In this document: piece by piece, positions 1 through 6,281 of the stretch | Layout: every line of letters begins with the position of its first letter | How positions within the stretch are numbered: the first letter of the stretch is position 1 | Assembly: GCA_028716305.1 (NCBI GenBank) | Contig: JAQUQA010000045.1 | Span: 1-8,399 of the forward strand | Direction: 5' to 3' | Source of the DNA: Candidatus Omnitrophota bacterium | Lineage (GTDB): Bacteria > Omnitrophota > Gorgyraeia > Gygaellales > Profunditerraquicolaceae | DNA length: 8,399 nt | Program-made: the position numbers and the translations under genes | The notes under the pieces: generated by a model | The model's database searches: none | The model's input: the letters and a program-made list of their open reading frames with translations, nothing else | What the model was told of the DNA's origin: nothing

Positions 1-1
1 T

Positions 2-937
2 ATGAAAATCACGATCGTCGGACCGGGCGCAATGGGCTGCCTCCTGGCGGCCTTCTTGGCCAGAAACAATAAGCATGAGGTTTGGGTCCTGGAGAAGAAT
101 AAAGAACGCGCGGAAAAGATCCGTGAGCAGGGGATCCGCATCGAAGGGGTTTCCGGTGTCTGGCAGGCCAAGGTGAGGGCCACGACAGATGCCGGGCAAA
201 TCGGGATCACGGAACTGGTGATCATCAGTGTGAAATCATATCATACCAAAGAGGCAGTTACCGCCGCCGCGGCATTGATCGGGGAGCAGACCAGGATCCT
301 GACCTTGCAGAACGGTATCGGCAATATCGAGATCATCAGCGAAGTTGCGGGAGCGCAAAAAGTGATTGCGGGCTCGACCAATGAAGGGGCGACTCTTTTG
401 GGTGTCGGGCAGATCAGGCATGCCGGACGGGGGGACACCATCTTGGGGCGCATGGACGGCAAGATCCCCGTAGAGATGCGTGCGATCCGTGAACTTTTTA
501 ACAAAGCCGGTTTCTCCGCCAGGCTCTCCAGGGATATCAAGGCAGTGATCTGGTCAAAATTGATTATCAATGCCGGGATCAACGCGCTTACGGCGATCAC
601 GCGCCTGCCGAACGGCAAGATCCTGGAATTCGAAGGCACGCGCAGGATACTCAGGGAAGCGGTCAGTGAGGCCGCCAGGGTAGCCAAGCGCAAAAGAATA
701 AAACTTGTTTACGATGATCCCCTGGTGAAGGCAGAGGCGGTCTGCGAAGCCACTGCCCCTAATATTTCTTCCATGCTCGCGGATGTCCTGCGCAAGAAGC
801 GCACGGAAATTGACTTTATTAACGGGGTGGTCGTTCGCCAGGCGCAGGAATTAGGTATTCCTGCTCCGGTAAACTCAATGCTGGTGGACCTGGTCAAGAC
901 CATTGAAGCCAGTTATGAGCAGGTTGTGAATAAGTGA
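2..937 (+). CDS. panE: 2-dehydropantoate 2-reductase (ketopantoate reductase)
   Basis: PanE (also called ApbA in older literature) reduces ketopantoate to pantoate with NADPH in the cytoplasm, the second step of pantothenate and coenzyme A synthesis. The 311-residue length is normal for the family. The Rossmann dinucleotide motif G-P-G-A-M-G sits at residues 7-12, directly after the first beta strand, so the ATG at position 2 is very probably the true start although its ribosome binding site is outside the window. Other family landmarks are LQNGIGN (about 102-108), the catalytic lysine in WSKL (K186) with N190 and N194 after it, and the C-terminal T-E-I-D-F-I-N-G segment (268-275), whose Glu269 matches the conserved substrate-site acid. 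The stop is TGA at 935-937. The partner enzyme PanB is encoded 5.3 kb downstream. A divergent paralogue acting on another 2-oxo acid is possible but less likely given panB nearby. Confidence 0.93.
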   Translation: MKITIVGPGAMGCLLAAFLARNNKHEVWVLEKNKERAEKIREQGIRIEGVSGVWQAKVRATTDAGQIGITELVIISVKSYHTKEAVTAAAALIGEQTRILTLQNGIGNIEIISEVAGAQKVIAGSTNEGATLLGVGQIRHAGRGDTILGRMDGKIPVEMRAIRELFNKAGFSARLSRDIKAVIWSKLIINAGINALTAITRLPNGKILEFEGTRRILREAVSEAARVAKRKRIKLVYDDPLVKAEAVCEATAPNISSMLADVLRKKRTEIDFINGVVVRQAQELGIPAPVNSMLVDLVKTIEASYEQVVNK

Positions 938-946
938 TAAATTAAT

Positions 947-1016
947 CGTTCAGGGTTCAGCGTTCAGCGTTCGTCGAACGGCGCACGCGGTACGCGGTAC
1001 GCCGTACGCGGTACGA
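947..1016. repeat. Heptad array I: ten in-phase 7-nt units between panE and the TPR gene
   Basis: Seventy nucleotides divide exactly into ten 7-nt units. The first four (947-974) are CGTTCAG or one- to two-base variants. The fifth (975-981) is CGAACGG, a reverse-orientation form. The last five are ACGC-type units (phase-shifted copies of ACGCGGT, with ACGCGGT, ACGCGGT, ACGCCGT and ACGCGGT readable from 985 to 1012). The switch of word occurs without losing the 7-nt phase. A 13-nt perfect hairpin, CGTTCG-T-CGAACG (968-980), lies at the switch; no T run follows it, so it does not look like an intrinsic terminator. No promoter was recognised. This array occupies most of the 99-nt gap. Confidence 0.85.
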
Positions 1017-1036
1017 ATTCCTATTAACTTATAAAT

Positions 1037-1897
1037 ATGTACTCTCGTAAATTCAGGATCCTCTTGGTTATCTCCCTGGCCATCGCCTGGGGGGTAATCA
1101 TTGGTATTTATTTTCTGGAGTCCGCGAGGATCGCCCGCCTGAAGTCACGTTCTTCTAAAGCGGCTATCTCCCTGGCCCCCAGGCATAAAGACAAGGCGGC
1201 GGAGTTAAATGAGGCCGATGAGTTACTCCGGGTCAGGAATGACAAAGAGGCAATGAAGATCTATGAAATGGTCCTGGCCGAAGATCCGCAGAACCTGCCG
1301 GCGATGCAGGGGAAGGCCGAGGTCTTAAGAAGGGCGCGCAAATTTAAAGATGCCGAGCAGCTGTATAACCGGATGGAAAAGATCCGGCCCGGTAATCCGG
1401 GGTCATTGATCGGTTTTGGCTATATCGAATATCAGGCCGGGCGCATGGACCAGGCACAAAAAAATTTCCAACAGGCCCTGAAGGCCCCAAACATCTCCAA
1501 GAGGGACCAGGCCATAGCCTATATGCTGCTGGGGGCGGTGAACAGCCAGCGTTCCCAGGGATGGCTGTTTAATAAGCTGGTTTACGGCACCCAGATCAAG
1601 GGATATTTTTTAAAGGCCTACCAGCTGGCTCCCGAGCTTCCGGAGGTCCATATGAGCATGGGAACGTATTACCTGAAGGCCCCGGCAATAGCCGGTGGAA
1701 ACCTTGACCAGGCCTTAAAGGAGCTCAATATCGCCCTGGAGATCGCTCCGGATTTCGCCACAACAAATGCCCGCCTTGCCCAGGCCTATAAGGCCAAAGG
1801 GGATCTAAAAAATTATAACAAGTATTTACAGCGCACGAAGCAGCTGGATCCGGAGAATGAAGTATTGCCCGAGATTGAGGGAGCTGGAGAATCGTAA
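1037..1897 (+). CDS. Membrane-anchored tetratricopeptide-repeat (TPR) protein
   Basis: A 286-residue protein with a basic N-terminus (MYSRKFR), one hydrophobic segment at about 8-27 and then a soluble domain, so probably anchored in the inner membrane with the domain outside the cytoplasm. From about residue 54 it is built of helical TPR-like repeats: about 54-87, 88-121 and 122-155 have the classic spacing with an A or G at the helix crossing and P at the repeat end (EDP at 82-84, RPG at 117-119). The stretch 156-200 is irregular, and the last repeats are at about 204-239 (with AGGNLDQAL at 219-227) and 240-273. TPRs bind partner proteins; the partner and role are not visible here. No Shine-Dalgarno sequence precedes the ATG; the upstream frame has a TAA at 1025, so the start cannot be much earlier. 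It is flanked on both sides by heptad arrays and does not appear operonic with its neighbours. Confidence 0.85.
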   Translation: MYSRKFRILLVISLAIAWGVIIGIYFLESARIARLKSRSSKAAISLAPRHKDKAAELNEADELLRVRNDKEAMKIYEMVLAEDPQNLPAMQGKAEVLRRARKFKDAEQLYNRMEKIRPGNPGSLIGFGYIEYQAGRMDQAQKNFQQALKAPNISKRDQAIAYMLLGAVNSQRSQGWLFNKLVYGTQIKGYFLKAYQLAPELPEVHMSMGTYYLKAPAIAGGNLDQALKELNIALEIAPDFATTNARLAQAYKAKGDLKNYNKYLQRTKQLDPENEVLPEIEGAGES

Positions 1898-1922
1898 AGT
1901 CGGGATCAGCATATACAATTTT

Positions 1923-1999
1923 CGTTCTGCGTTGGTGCGTTCGGTGTTCTGCGTAAAGTTTACGCGCCGAACGCCTCTCTCTGAACGCCGTTCGAACTT
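1923..1999. repeat. Heptad array II: inverted 7-nt repeats abutting the polX start codon
   Basis: The array begins with CGTTCTG (1923-1929), then an 8-nt slipped unit (1930-1937), then in-phase heptads from 1938 to the polX start codon. Forward CGTTCNG units (1938-1951) are followed by reverse-complement forms such as GCCGAAC and TCTGAAC. This makes nested inverted repeats: CGTTCGG at 1938-1944 pairs with CCGAACG at 1967-1973, and inside it GCGTAAA at 1951-1957 pairs with TTTACGC at 1959-1965. A separate short palindrome, GAACG-C-CGTTC, lies at 1983-1993. The last in-phase unit ends on the A of the polX ATG. No T run marks a terminator. Confidence 0.82.
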
Positions 2000-3715
2000 A
2001 TGACAATGAATAGCCAAAAGATCGCCGCCATATTCCACGATATGGCCAATATCCTGGAGATAAAAGGAGCCAATGTCTTCAGGGTCAGGGCTTATCAAAA
2101 GGCGGCGCAGAACATTGAAAGCCTGGGCGGGGAGCTGGATGATTATCTCCGCCAGGATAAATTAAAAGAGATCCCCGGTATCGGAGAGGACCTGGCGGAA
2201 AAAATAAAAGAGTATTACCGTACGGGAAAGATCCGCGCCTACCAGCAGCTGCAGAACAGTATTCCCCAGGGGCTCCTGGCCATCCTGGACATCCCTTCTG
2301 TGGGCCCCAAGACCGCGAAATTATTATATGAGAAACTTAAGGTCAAGAGTATTCCCGACCTGGAAAAGGCGATCAGGAAAAATAAGCTGCGGGGTATATT
2401 CGGGATAAAAGATAAAACGATCGAGAACATACTTAAAGGTATCGCGCTGGTAAAAAGGGGCAAAGAAAGGATGACCATTGCCCAGGCGGCCCAGGCGGCC
2501 GATGAATTCCTGGGCTATTTAAAAAATCTGCCCCAGATCAAAAAAATTTCCCTTGCCGGGAGTCTTAGAAGGCAAAAAGAAACGGTCAGGGATATTGATA
2601 TTCTGGTAATTTCCCATGACCCGGATAAGGTCATGGATGCCTTTGTGAATTTTCCCGGCACGCGTGAGATCCTGGCAAAGGGGCGGACTAAGTCTTCGTT
2701 GCGCACAAACCAGGACGTGCAGGTGGATTGCCGGGTAGTAGAGGCAAGTTCTTTCGGGGCGGCTTTGTTATATTTTACCGGTTCCAAGAGCTTTAACATC
2801 AAATTACGGCAACTGGCGATAAAAAAAGGCCTGAAGATCAACGAATACGGGGTATTCAAAGGTGATAAGTTCCTTGCCGGGGGCAGTGAAGAAGAGATTT
2901 TTAAGGTCCTCGGGATGGATTATATCGAGCCTGAATTACGCGAGGATAACGGAGAGATCGAGCTGGCAAGGCGTTCCCGGCTTCCCCGGCTCATCCAATT
3001 GTCCGAGATAAAAGGCGATTTACACGCGCATTCCCTCTGGTCGGATGGAGGTAATACTATCGAGGAGATGGCCCTTGCCGCGCGGGAGCGGGGGTATGCT
3101 TATATCGCGATTACCGATCATTCGCAGAGCCTTAAAGTGGCCAACGGTTTATCGGTCGCCGAGCTAAAAAAGAAAAAGTCACAGATCGATAAGCTGAACG
3201 CTAAACTGAAAAATTTCCGCGTCCTTTACGGCACGGAAGTGGATATTACTTCCGAGGGCGCGATAGATTATCCGCAAGGCGTCCTGGCGGAATTCGATAT
3301 TGTCGTGGCCGCCGTGCATACCGGGTTCAAGCAGTCGCGCCAGCAGCTCACCCGGAGAATTATCCGTGCCTGTCAAAATAAATTTGTGCATATTATCGCC
3401 CATCCCACCGGCAGACTTTGGGGCTTAAGAGAGCCCTATGATATTGATTTGGAAGAGGTATTTAAAGTAGCGGCGCAGACAAATACCCATCTTGAGATAA
3501 ATTCCTTTCCGCAGCGGCTGGACCTAAACGACCATAATTGCCGTTTCGCCAAAGAAAAAGGGGTAAAATTCAGTATCGGCACGGATTCTCACGAGACGGC
3601 ACAGTTAGCTTCCATGAAGTTCGGTGTCTCTGTGGCCAGGCGCGGCTGGCTCGGCAAAGAGGATGTAATTAATACACTGCCGCTGGAAAAATTGTTGAAG
3701 GAGATTAAGAAATGA
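2000..3715 (+). CDS. polX: DNA polymerase/3'-5' exonuclease PolX (family X polymerase with C-terminal PHP domain)
   Basis: A 571-residue bacterial family X DNA polymerase, the same size as characterised PolX proteins (about 570). It fills short gaps in base-excision repair, and the PHP domain gives Mn2+-dependent 3'-5' exonuclease or AP-site activity. Domains in order: an 8-kDa-like helical N-terminus (about 6-50), helix-hairpin-helix motifs (IPGIGEDLAEKI at 58-69; IPSVGPKTAKLL at 98-109), the palm nucleotidyltransferase with GSLRR (187-191), catalytic D198 and D200 (RDIDIL) and D243 (QVD), and the PHP domain from about 338. PHP metal ligands are all visible: H342 and H344 (DLHAH), D349, D373-H374 (ITDHS), E413, H440, H468 (AHPTGR) and D529-H531 (GTDSH). 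So both activities should be intact. The start is ATG 2000 (a second ATG lies at 2006); neither has a Shine-Dalgarno, and a TGA at 1982 closes the frame upstream. Its stop overlaps the apbE start. Confidence 0.95.
   Translation: MTMNSQKIAAIFHDMANILEIKGANVFRVRAYQKAAQNIESLGGELDDYLRQDKLKEIPGIGEDLAEKIKEYYRTGKIRAYQQLQNSIPQGLLAILDIPSVGPKTAKLLYEKLKVKSIPDLEKAIRKNKLRGIFGIKDKTIENILKGIALVKRGKERMTIAQAAQAADEFLGYLKNLPQIKKISLAGSLRRQKETVRDIDILVISHDPDKVMDAFVNFPGTREILAKGRTKSSLRTNQDVQVDCRVVEASSFGAALLYFTGSKSFNIKLRQLAIKKGLKINEYGVFKGDKFLAGGSEEEIFKVLGMDYIEPELREDNGEIELARRSRLPRLIQLSEIKGDLHAHSLWSDGGNTIEEMALAARERGYAYIAITDHSQSLKVANGLSVAELKKKKSQIDKLNAKLKNFRVLYGTEVDITSEGAIDYPQGVLAEFDIVVAAVHTGFKQSRQQLTRRIIRACQNKFVHIIAHPTGRLWGLREPYDIDLEEVFKVAAQTNTHLEINSFPQRLDLNDHNCRFAKEKGVKFSIGTDSHETAQLASMKFGVSVARRGWLGKEDVINTLPLEKLLKEIKK
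3698..3703 (+). promoter_or_regulatory. Ribosome binding site that fixes the apbE start
   Basis: AAGGAG lies 8 nt before the ATG at 3712, inside the last codons of polX. It supports translation starting upstream of the heptad array rather than at one of the in-frame TTG codons within or after it (for example 3766), and suggests translational coupling to polX. Confidence 0.75.
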
Positions 3716-4716
3716 ATAGACCACGAACCACGAACCACGAACCATGGACCACGAACCACGTAAGCTTGGTTCTTGGTTCTTGGTTCTTGGTTCTGGCTAA
3801 TTTGTTTCTTCTTTTTGGCTGTCAATCGCAGCCTCTTTATAAAGAGACCCAAGCCATAATGGGAACCTTTATCGAGGTAACTTCTTCCGACCGGCGCGCA
3901 CCAGGGATAGTTTTTGACGAATTCAAAAGGATCGAAAGATTATTAAGTAAATATGATTCGCAAAGCGAGATCTTCAGGTTGAACCAGCAGGGGCGCCTGC
4001 AAGCCAGCCCGGAAACTTACGATTTGATCAAGCGGTCAAAGGAGCTTTCCCGGGTTACCGCCGGGGCCTTTGATATTACCGTGGGCCCCCTGATGGACAT
4101 TTGGGGTTTTGCTGACCGGGATTTTCAGATACCTTCCCGGGCGCAGATACGCCGCGCCCTGGCCCTGGTCGGATCGGATAAAATCATTTTGCAGGATGCC
4201 GATAATGTGGTAAAATTAAAAATTCCCGGAATGAAGCTGGATCTGGGGGGGATCGCTAAAGGTTTTGCCATTGATCGCGCCGTTGCCAGGCTCAAATCCA
4301 GCGGCATCACCAGCTGCCTGATCAATGCCGGCGGCCAGGTTTTTTGCCTGGGCAGCAAGTCCGGAGTTCCCTGGCGGGTGGCCATTCAGGACCCGCGTAA
4401 TAATGATTTTCGGGGATACCTGGAGCTGGTGGACAGGACCATCGCCACCTCCGGTGACTATAACCAGTATTTCATCCGGGATAACCGGCGTTACAGTCAT
4501 ATTATCGATCCGCGCAGCGGCTATCCGGCTGATTCAGGGGTAGTCTCGGTTACGGTAATTTCCGATCAAGGGGCTTTGGCCGATGGTTTGTCCACGGCCA
4601 TTTTCGTGTTGGGTAAAGACAAGGCCCGCCTGTTGGTAAATGATTTTCCCGGCACAGAGGTCAAGGTCATCGAAGAAAAGGACCTTGTTTTTAAAGGGAA
4701 GAATATAGAGAGATGA
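3712..4716 (+). CDS. apbE: FAD:protein FMN transferase, ApbE-type lipoprotein
   Basis: ApbE proteins attach FMN covalently to Thr or Ser of target proteins (for example the NqrB/NqrC or RnfD/RnfG subunits), using FAD and Mg2+, on the outer face of the inner membrane. The 334-residue protein shows the family core: GTFIEV (51-56), TAGAFDITVGPLMDIWGF (116-133), LDLGGIAKGFAID (177-188), INAGG (204-208), ATSGDYNQYF (245-254), HIIDPRSGYP (263-272) and ALADGLSTA (288-296), whose D291 and T295 match conserved metal-site residues. A lipobox L-F-G-C ends at C37, giving a mature protein tethered to a membrane. Residues about 4-28, covering the n-region and most of the hydrophobic core of the signal peptide, are encoded by a 7-nt repeat array. 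ATG 3712 overlaps the polX stop by 4 nt and has a good AAGGAG. The next gene, mgtE, also overlaps by 4 nt. No flavinylation target is visible in the window. Confidence 0.93.
   Translation: MNRPRTTNHEPWTTNHVSLVLGSWFLVLANLFLLFGCQSQPLYKETQAIMGTFIEVTSSDRRAPGIVFDEFKRIERLLSKYDSQSEIFRLNQQGRLQASPETYDLIKRSKELSRVTAGAFDITVGPLMDIWGFADRDFQIPSRAQIRRALALVGSDKIILQDADNVVKLKIPGMKLDLGGIAKGFAIDRAVARLKSSGITSCLINAGGQVFCLGSKSGVPWRVAIQDPRNNDFRGYLELVDRTIATSGDYNQYFIRDNRRYSHIIDPRSGYPADSGVVSVTVISDQGALADGLSTAIFVLGKDKARLLVNDFPGTEVKVIEEKDLVFKGKNIER
3720..3796. repeat. Heptad array inside apbE encoding part of the signal peptide
   Basis: Seventy-seven nucleotides form eleven in-phase 7-nt units: six ACCACGA-type units (3720-3761), one junction unit (3762-3768) and four GTTCTTG-type units (3769-3796). 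The second block is approximately the reverse complement of the first: 3732-3757 pairs with 3768-3793 at 22 of 26 positions around a 10-nt loop. In the apbE frame the first block reads as a 7-residue repeat (compare TTNHEPW with TTNHVSL) because three heptads make seven codons, and the second block encodes a hydrophobic LVLGSWFLVL stretch. The same word family occurs in the gap after mgtE (6157-6184). Confidence 0.88.
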
Positions 4717-6113
4717 AGAACCAGGCTCCCAAAAAAATAGACGTCATCGCGCTTTTTCTGCCCGAGATAAAGGAATTCATCGAGGCAAAGGATTTTAACG
4801 CCTTGAAGGCCTTTTTAAAGAGTTTTCATTCCGTTGACCTGGCCCTGGGGTGGTGGCACCTGGATCCTCCGGAGAAAATCCTTGTTTTTAAATTACTGGG
4901 GACCAAAAAAAAGGTTGAGGTTTTCGAGAACCTGGTTTTCCCCGAGCAGACCTTTATCATCAATAATCTGGATAACGCCGAGTTGGTGCAGATCATCAAC
5001 GATATGGCGCCGGATGAAAGAGCGGATTTGTTCAAGGAGCTGCCGGAAAAAATATTAAAAAAATTTCTTAACCTGGTCAATAAGGAAGAGGCCCAGGATA
5101 TCAAGAGATTGATGGATTACCCGGAAGGAACCGCCGGCAGTCTTATGACCACGGAGTTTGTCGCCTTAAAGAAAGAGTTGACCGCCAAGCAGGCGATTCT
5201 GGCGATCCAGGAAAATTTACGCACCGAATACCGCAGTAATATCTATTCGGCCTTTATCACCGATGATAAGCGCCGCTTGATCGGCTATGTGCCGATCCAG
5301 GAGCTCTTGAAGGCCCCTCCGGACATCTCTATCAGAGAGCTGATGTACGCCTCGGAAGTAACCAGGATCAATGTCGAGGCGGCAGTAGGTGAGGTTGCCG
5401 GATTATTTAAAAAATACGATTTGCCGGATGCCCCGGTTGTGGACAAGGAAGGTACCTTGCTCGGCGTGATTACCGTCGATGATATTATGGATTTGCTGGA
5501 AAAACAGGCCACCAAGGAAATGTATGAGATCGGTAAGATGAGCCCCGAAGGCGGCGAGATCATCAGCTATGCCCGGGCCAGCACTTTTGAGCTGGTAAAA
5601 CGGCGTGCCGGGTGGCTGATCCTGCTTCTGGTATTCGATTTTCTTACCGGGACAGTCCTGAAAAACTTTGAACATACCTTAAGTTCGGTGGTGGCGCTGG
5701 CTTTTTTTATCCCAATGCTGCTGGATACCGGTGGTAATGCCGGGGCGCAGACCTCGATCACCATTATTCGGGGGCTGGCAACCGGGGACGTCAATTTTAA
5801 AAATGTCTTTAAGGTAATCAAGCTGGAATTCAGCGCGGCTTTATTGATGAGCTTAATCATCGGCAGCGTGGCCTTTGGCCGGGCGTTTCTCCTGCAAAAG
5901 GATTTCAGCCTGGCAATAGTCGTTGGTTTAAGCATGATCTGTATCGGGATGCTTGCTATTTCTACGGGGGTGTTTTTACCGCTTTTCTCGAAAAAGGTCG
6001 GATTGGACCCCGCGGTCCTTGCCGGCCCGATCACCACCAGCGTGGTGGATGTCTGCGGCCTGATCATATATTTCAAGGTGGCGCAGATGTTTATTCCCGC
6101 GTTGAGAATGTAA
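4713..6113 (+). CDS. mgtE: Magnesium transporter/channel MgtE
   Basis: MgtE is a homodimeric inner-membrane Mg2+ channel gated by cytoplasmic Mg2+ bound between its regulatory domains. The 466 residues match the usual 450 or so. In order: the helical MgtE N domain (about 15-135) with repeated short segments such as PDERADLFKELPEK (100-113), the linker to CBS1 with YPEGTAGSLMT (136-146), CBS1 (about 144-201), CBS2 (about 206-264, with LLGVITVDDIMDLL), the connecting helix (about 265-295), and the membrane domain with about five helices from residue 297. Signature residues include DTGGNAGAQ (338-346) and DPAVLAGPITTSVVDVCG (432-449); D446 is at the position of the pore Asp known from Thermus MgtE. 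The ATG overlaps the apbE TGA by 4 nt, with only a weak purine-rich stretch before it, so coupling to apbE is likely. There is no room for a Mg2+ riboswitch leader directly upstream. Confidence 0.96.
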   Translation: MKNQAPKKIDVIALFLPEIKEFIEAKDFNALKAFLKSFHSVDLALGWWHLDPPEKILVFKLLGTKKKVEVFENLVFPEQTFIINNLDNAELVQIINDMAPDERADLFKELPEKILKKFLNLVNKEEAQDIKRLMDYPEGTAGSLMTTEFVALKKELTAKQAILAIQENLRTEYRSNIYSAFITDDKRRLIGYVPIQELLKAPPDISIRELMYASEVTRINVEAAVGEVAGLFKKYDLPDAPVVDKEGTLLGVITVDDIMDLLEKQATKEMYEIGKMSPEGGEIISYARASTFELVKRRAGWLILLLVFDFLTGTVLKNFEHTLSSVVALAFFIPMLLDTGGNAGAQTSITIIRGLATGDVNFKNVFKVIKLEFSAALLMSLIIGSVAFGRAFLLQKDFSLAIVVGLSMICIGMLAISTGVFLPLFSKKVGLDPAVLAGPITTSVVDVCGLIIYFKVAQMFIPALRM

Positions 6114-6117
6114 TTTG

Positions 6118-6153
6118 CGTTCAGCGTTTAAGCGTTCTGCGTTCGGCGTAAAT
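6118..6153. repeat. Heptad array III-a (CGTTCNG units) just after mgtE
   Basis: CGTTCAG (6118-6124), an 8-nt slipped unit (6125-6132), CGTTCTG (6133-6139), CGTTCGG (6140-6146) and a diverged CGTAAAT (6147-6153). It starts 4 nt after the mgtE stop. The order of variants, including an 8-nt unit in second place, resembles array II (1923-1958), suggesting the two blocks are copies of one another. Confidence 0.78.
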
Positions 6154-6156
6154 TCA

Positions 6157-6184
6157 GGACCACGGACCAAGAACCGCGGACCAA
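6157..6184. repeat. Heptad array III-b (GGACCAA/GAACCGC units)
   Basis: Four in-phase units, GGACCAC, GGACCAA, GAACCGC and GGACCAA. GAACCAA is the reverse complement of TTGGTTC, so this is the same word family as the second half of the array inside apbE, here on the opposite strand and outside any gene. It lies in the gap between CGTTCNG-type blocks, with 3-4 nt at each junction that do not fit the phase. Confidence 0.78.
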
Positions 6185-6188
6185 GGGT

Positions 6189-6258
6189 CGTTCGGCGAGA
6201 GGCGTTCGGCGTTCAGCGTTGACACGTGCTCTGAACGCCGTTCGCGGAACGCTGAACG
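6189..6258. repeat. Heptad array III-c: inverted CGTTCNG/CTGAACG units upstream of panB
   Basis: Ten in-phase units. Forward CGTTCGG and CGTTCAG units (6189-6223) are followed by CTGAACG, CCGTTCG, CGGAACG and CTGAACG (6231-6258). Perfect inverted repeats include 6207-6216 with 6231-6240 (10 bp, 14-nt loop) and, as an alternative fold, 6210-6220 with 6248-6258 (11 bp). These two foldings share the left arm, so they are mutually exclusive. The array ends 23 nt before the panB start and leaves room only for the ribosome binding site; if panB has its own promoter it must lie in or before the array, and I see no convincing one. Confidence 0.85.
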
Positions 6259-6270
6259 AAACAATAAATT

Positions 6271-6274
6271 GAGG
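6271..6274 (+). promoter_or_regulatory. panB ribosome binding site
   Basis: GAGG followed by 7 nt and the ATG at 6282. It selects this ATG as the start. Confidence 0.6.
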
Positions 6275-6281
6275 CGAATAT

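Noticed and set aside
968..980. Hairpin CGTTCG-T-CGAACG as a panE terminator
   Set aside because: The stem is only 6 bp and no T run follows; it is better explained as inverted heptad units.
1030..1035. TATAAA as a -10 box for the TPR gene
   Set aside because: It ends 1 nt before the ATG, so a transcript from it would start inside the coding region, and no -35 box is at the right distance.
3589..3852. Reverse-strand open frame across the polX-apbE junction
   Set aside because: Its sequence is the complement of the heptad array plus the ends of two well-supported genes. The open frame arises because the 7-nt repeats lack stop codons.
4690..4712. Mg2+ riboswitch (M-box or ykoK leader) ahead of mgtE
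   Set aside because: mgtE overlaps apbE by 4 nt, so there is no leader region to hold such an RNA.
5567..6076. Reverse-strand open frame of 169 codons opposite mgtE
   Set aside because: It lies fully inside the conserved MgtE membrane domain and has no independent support.
6219..6224. TTGACA as a -35 box for panB
   Set aside because: The position 17-18 nt downstream is GC-rich (around 6242-6247) with no -10-like sequence. The match lies inside the heptad array and is probably chance.
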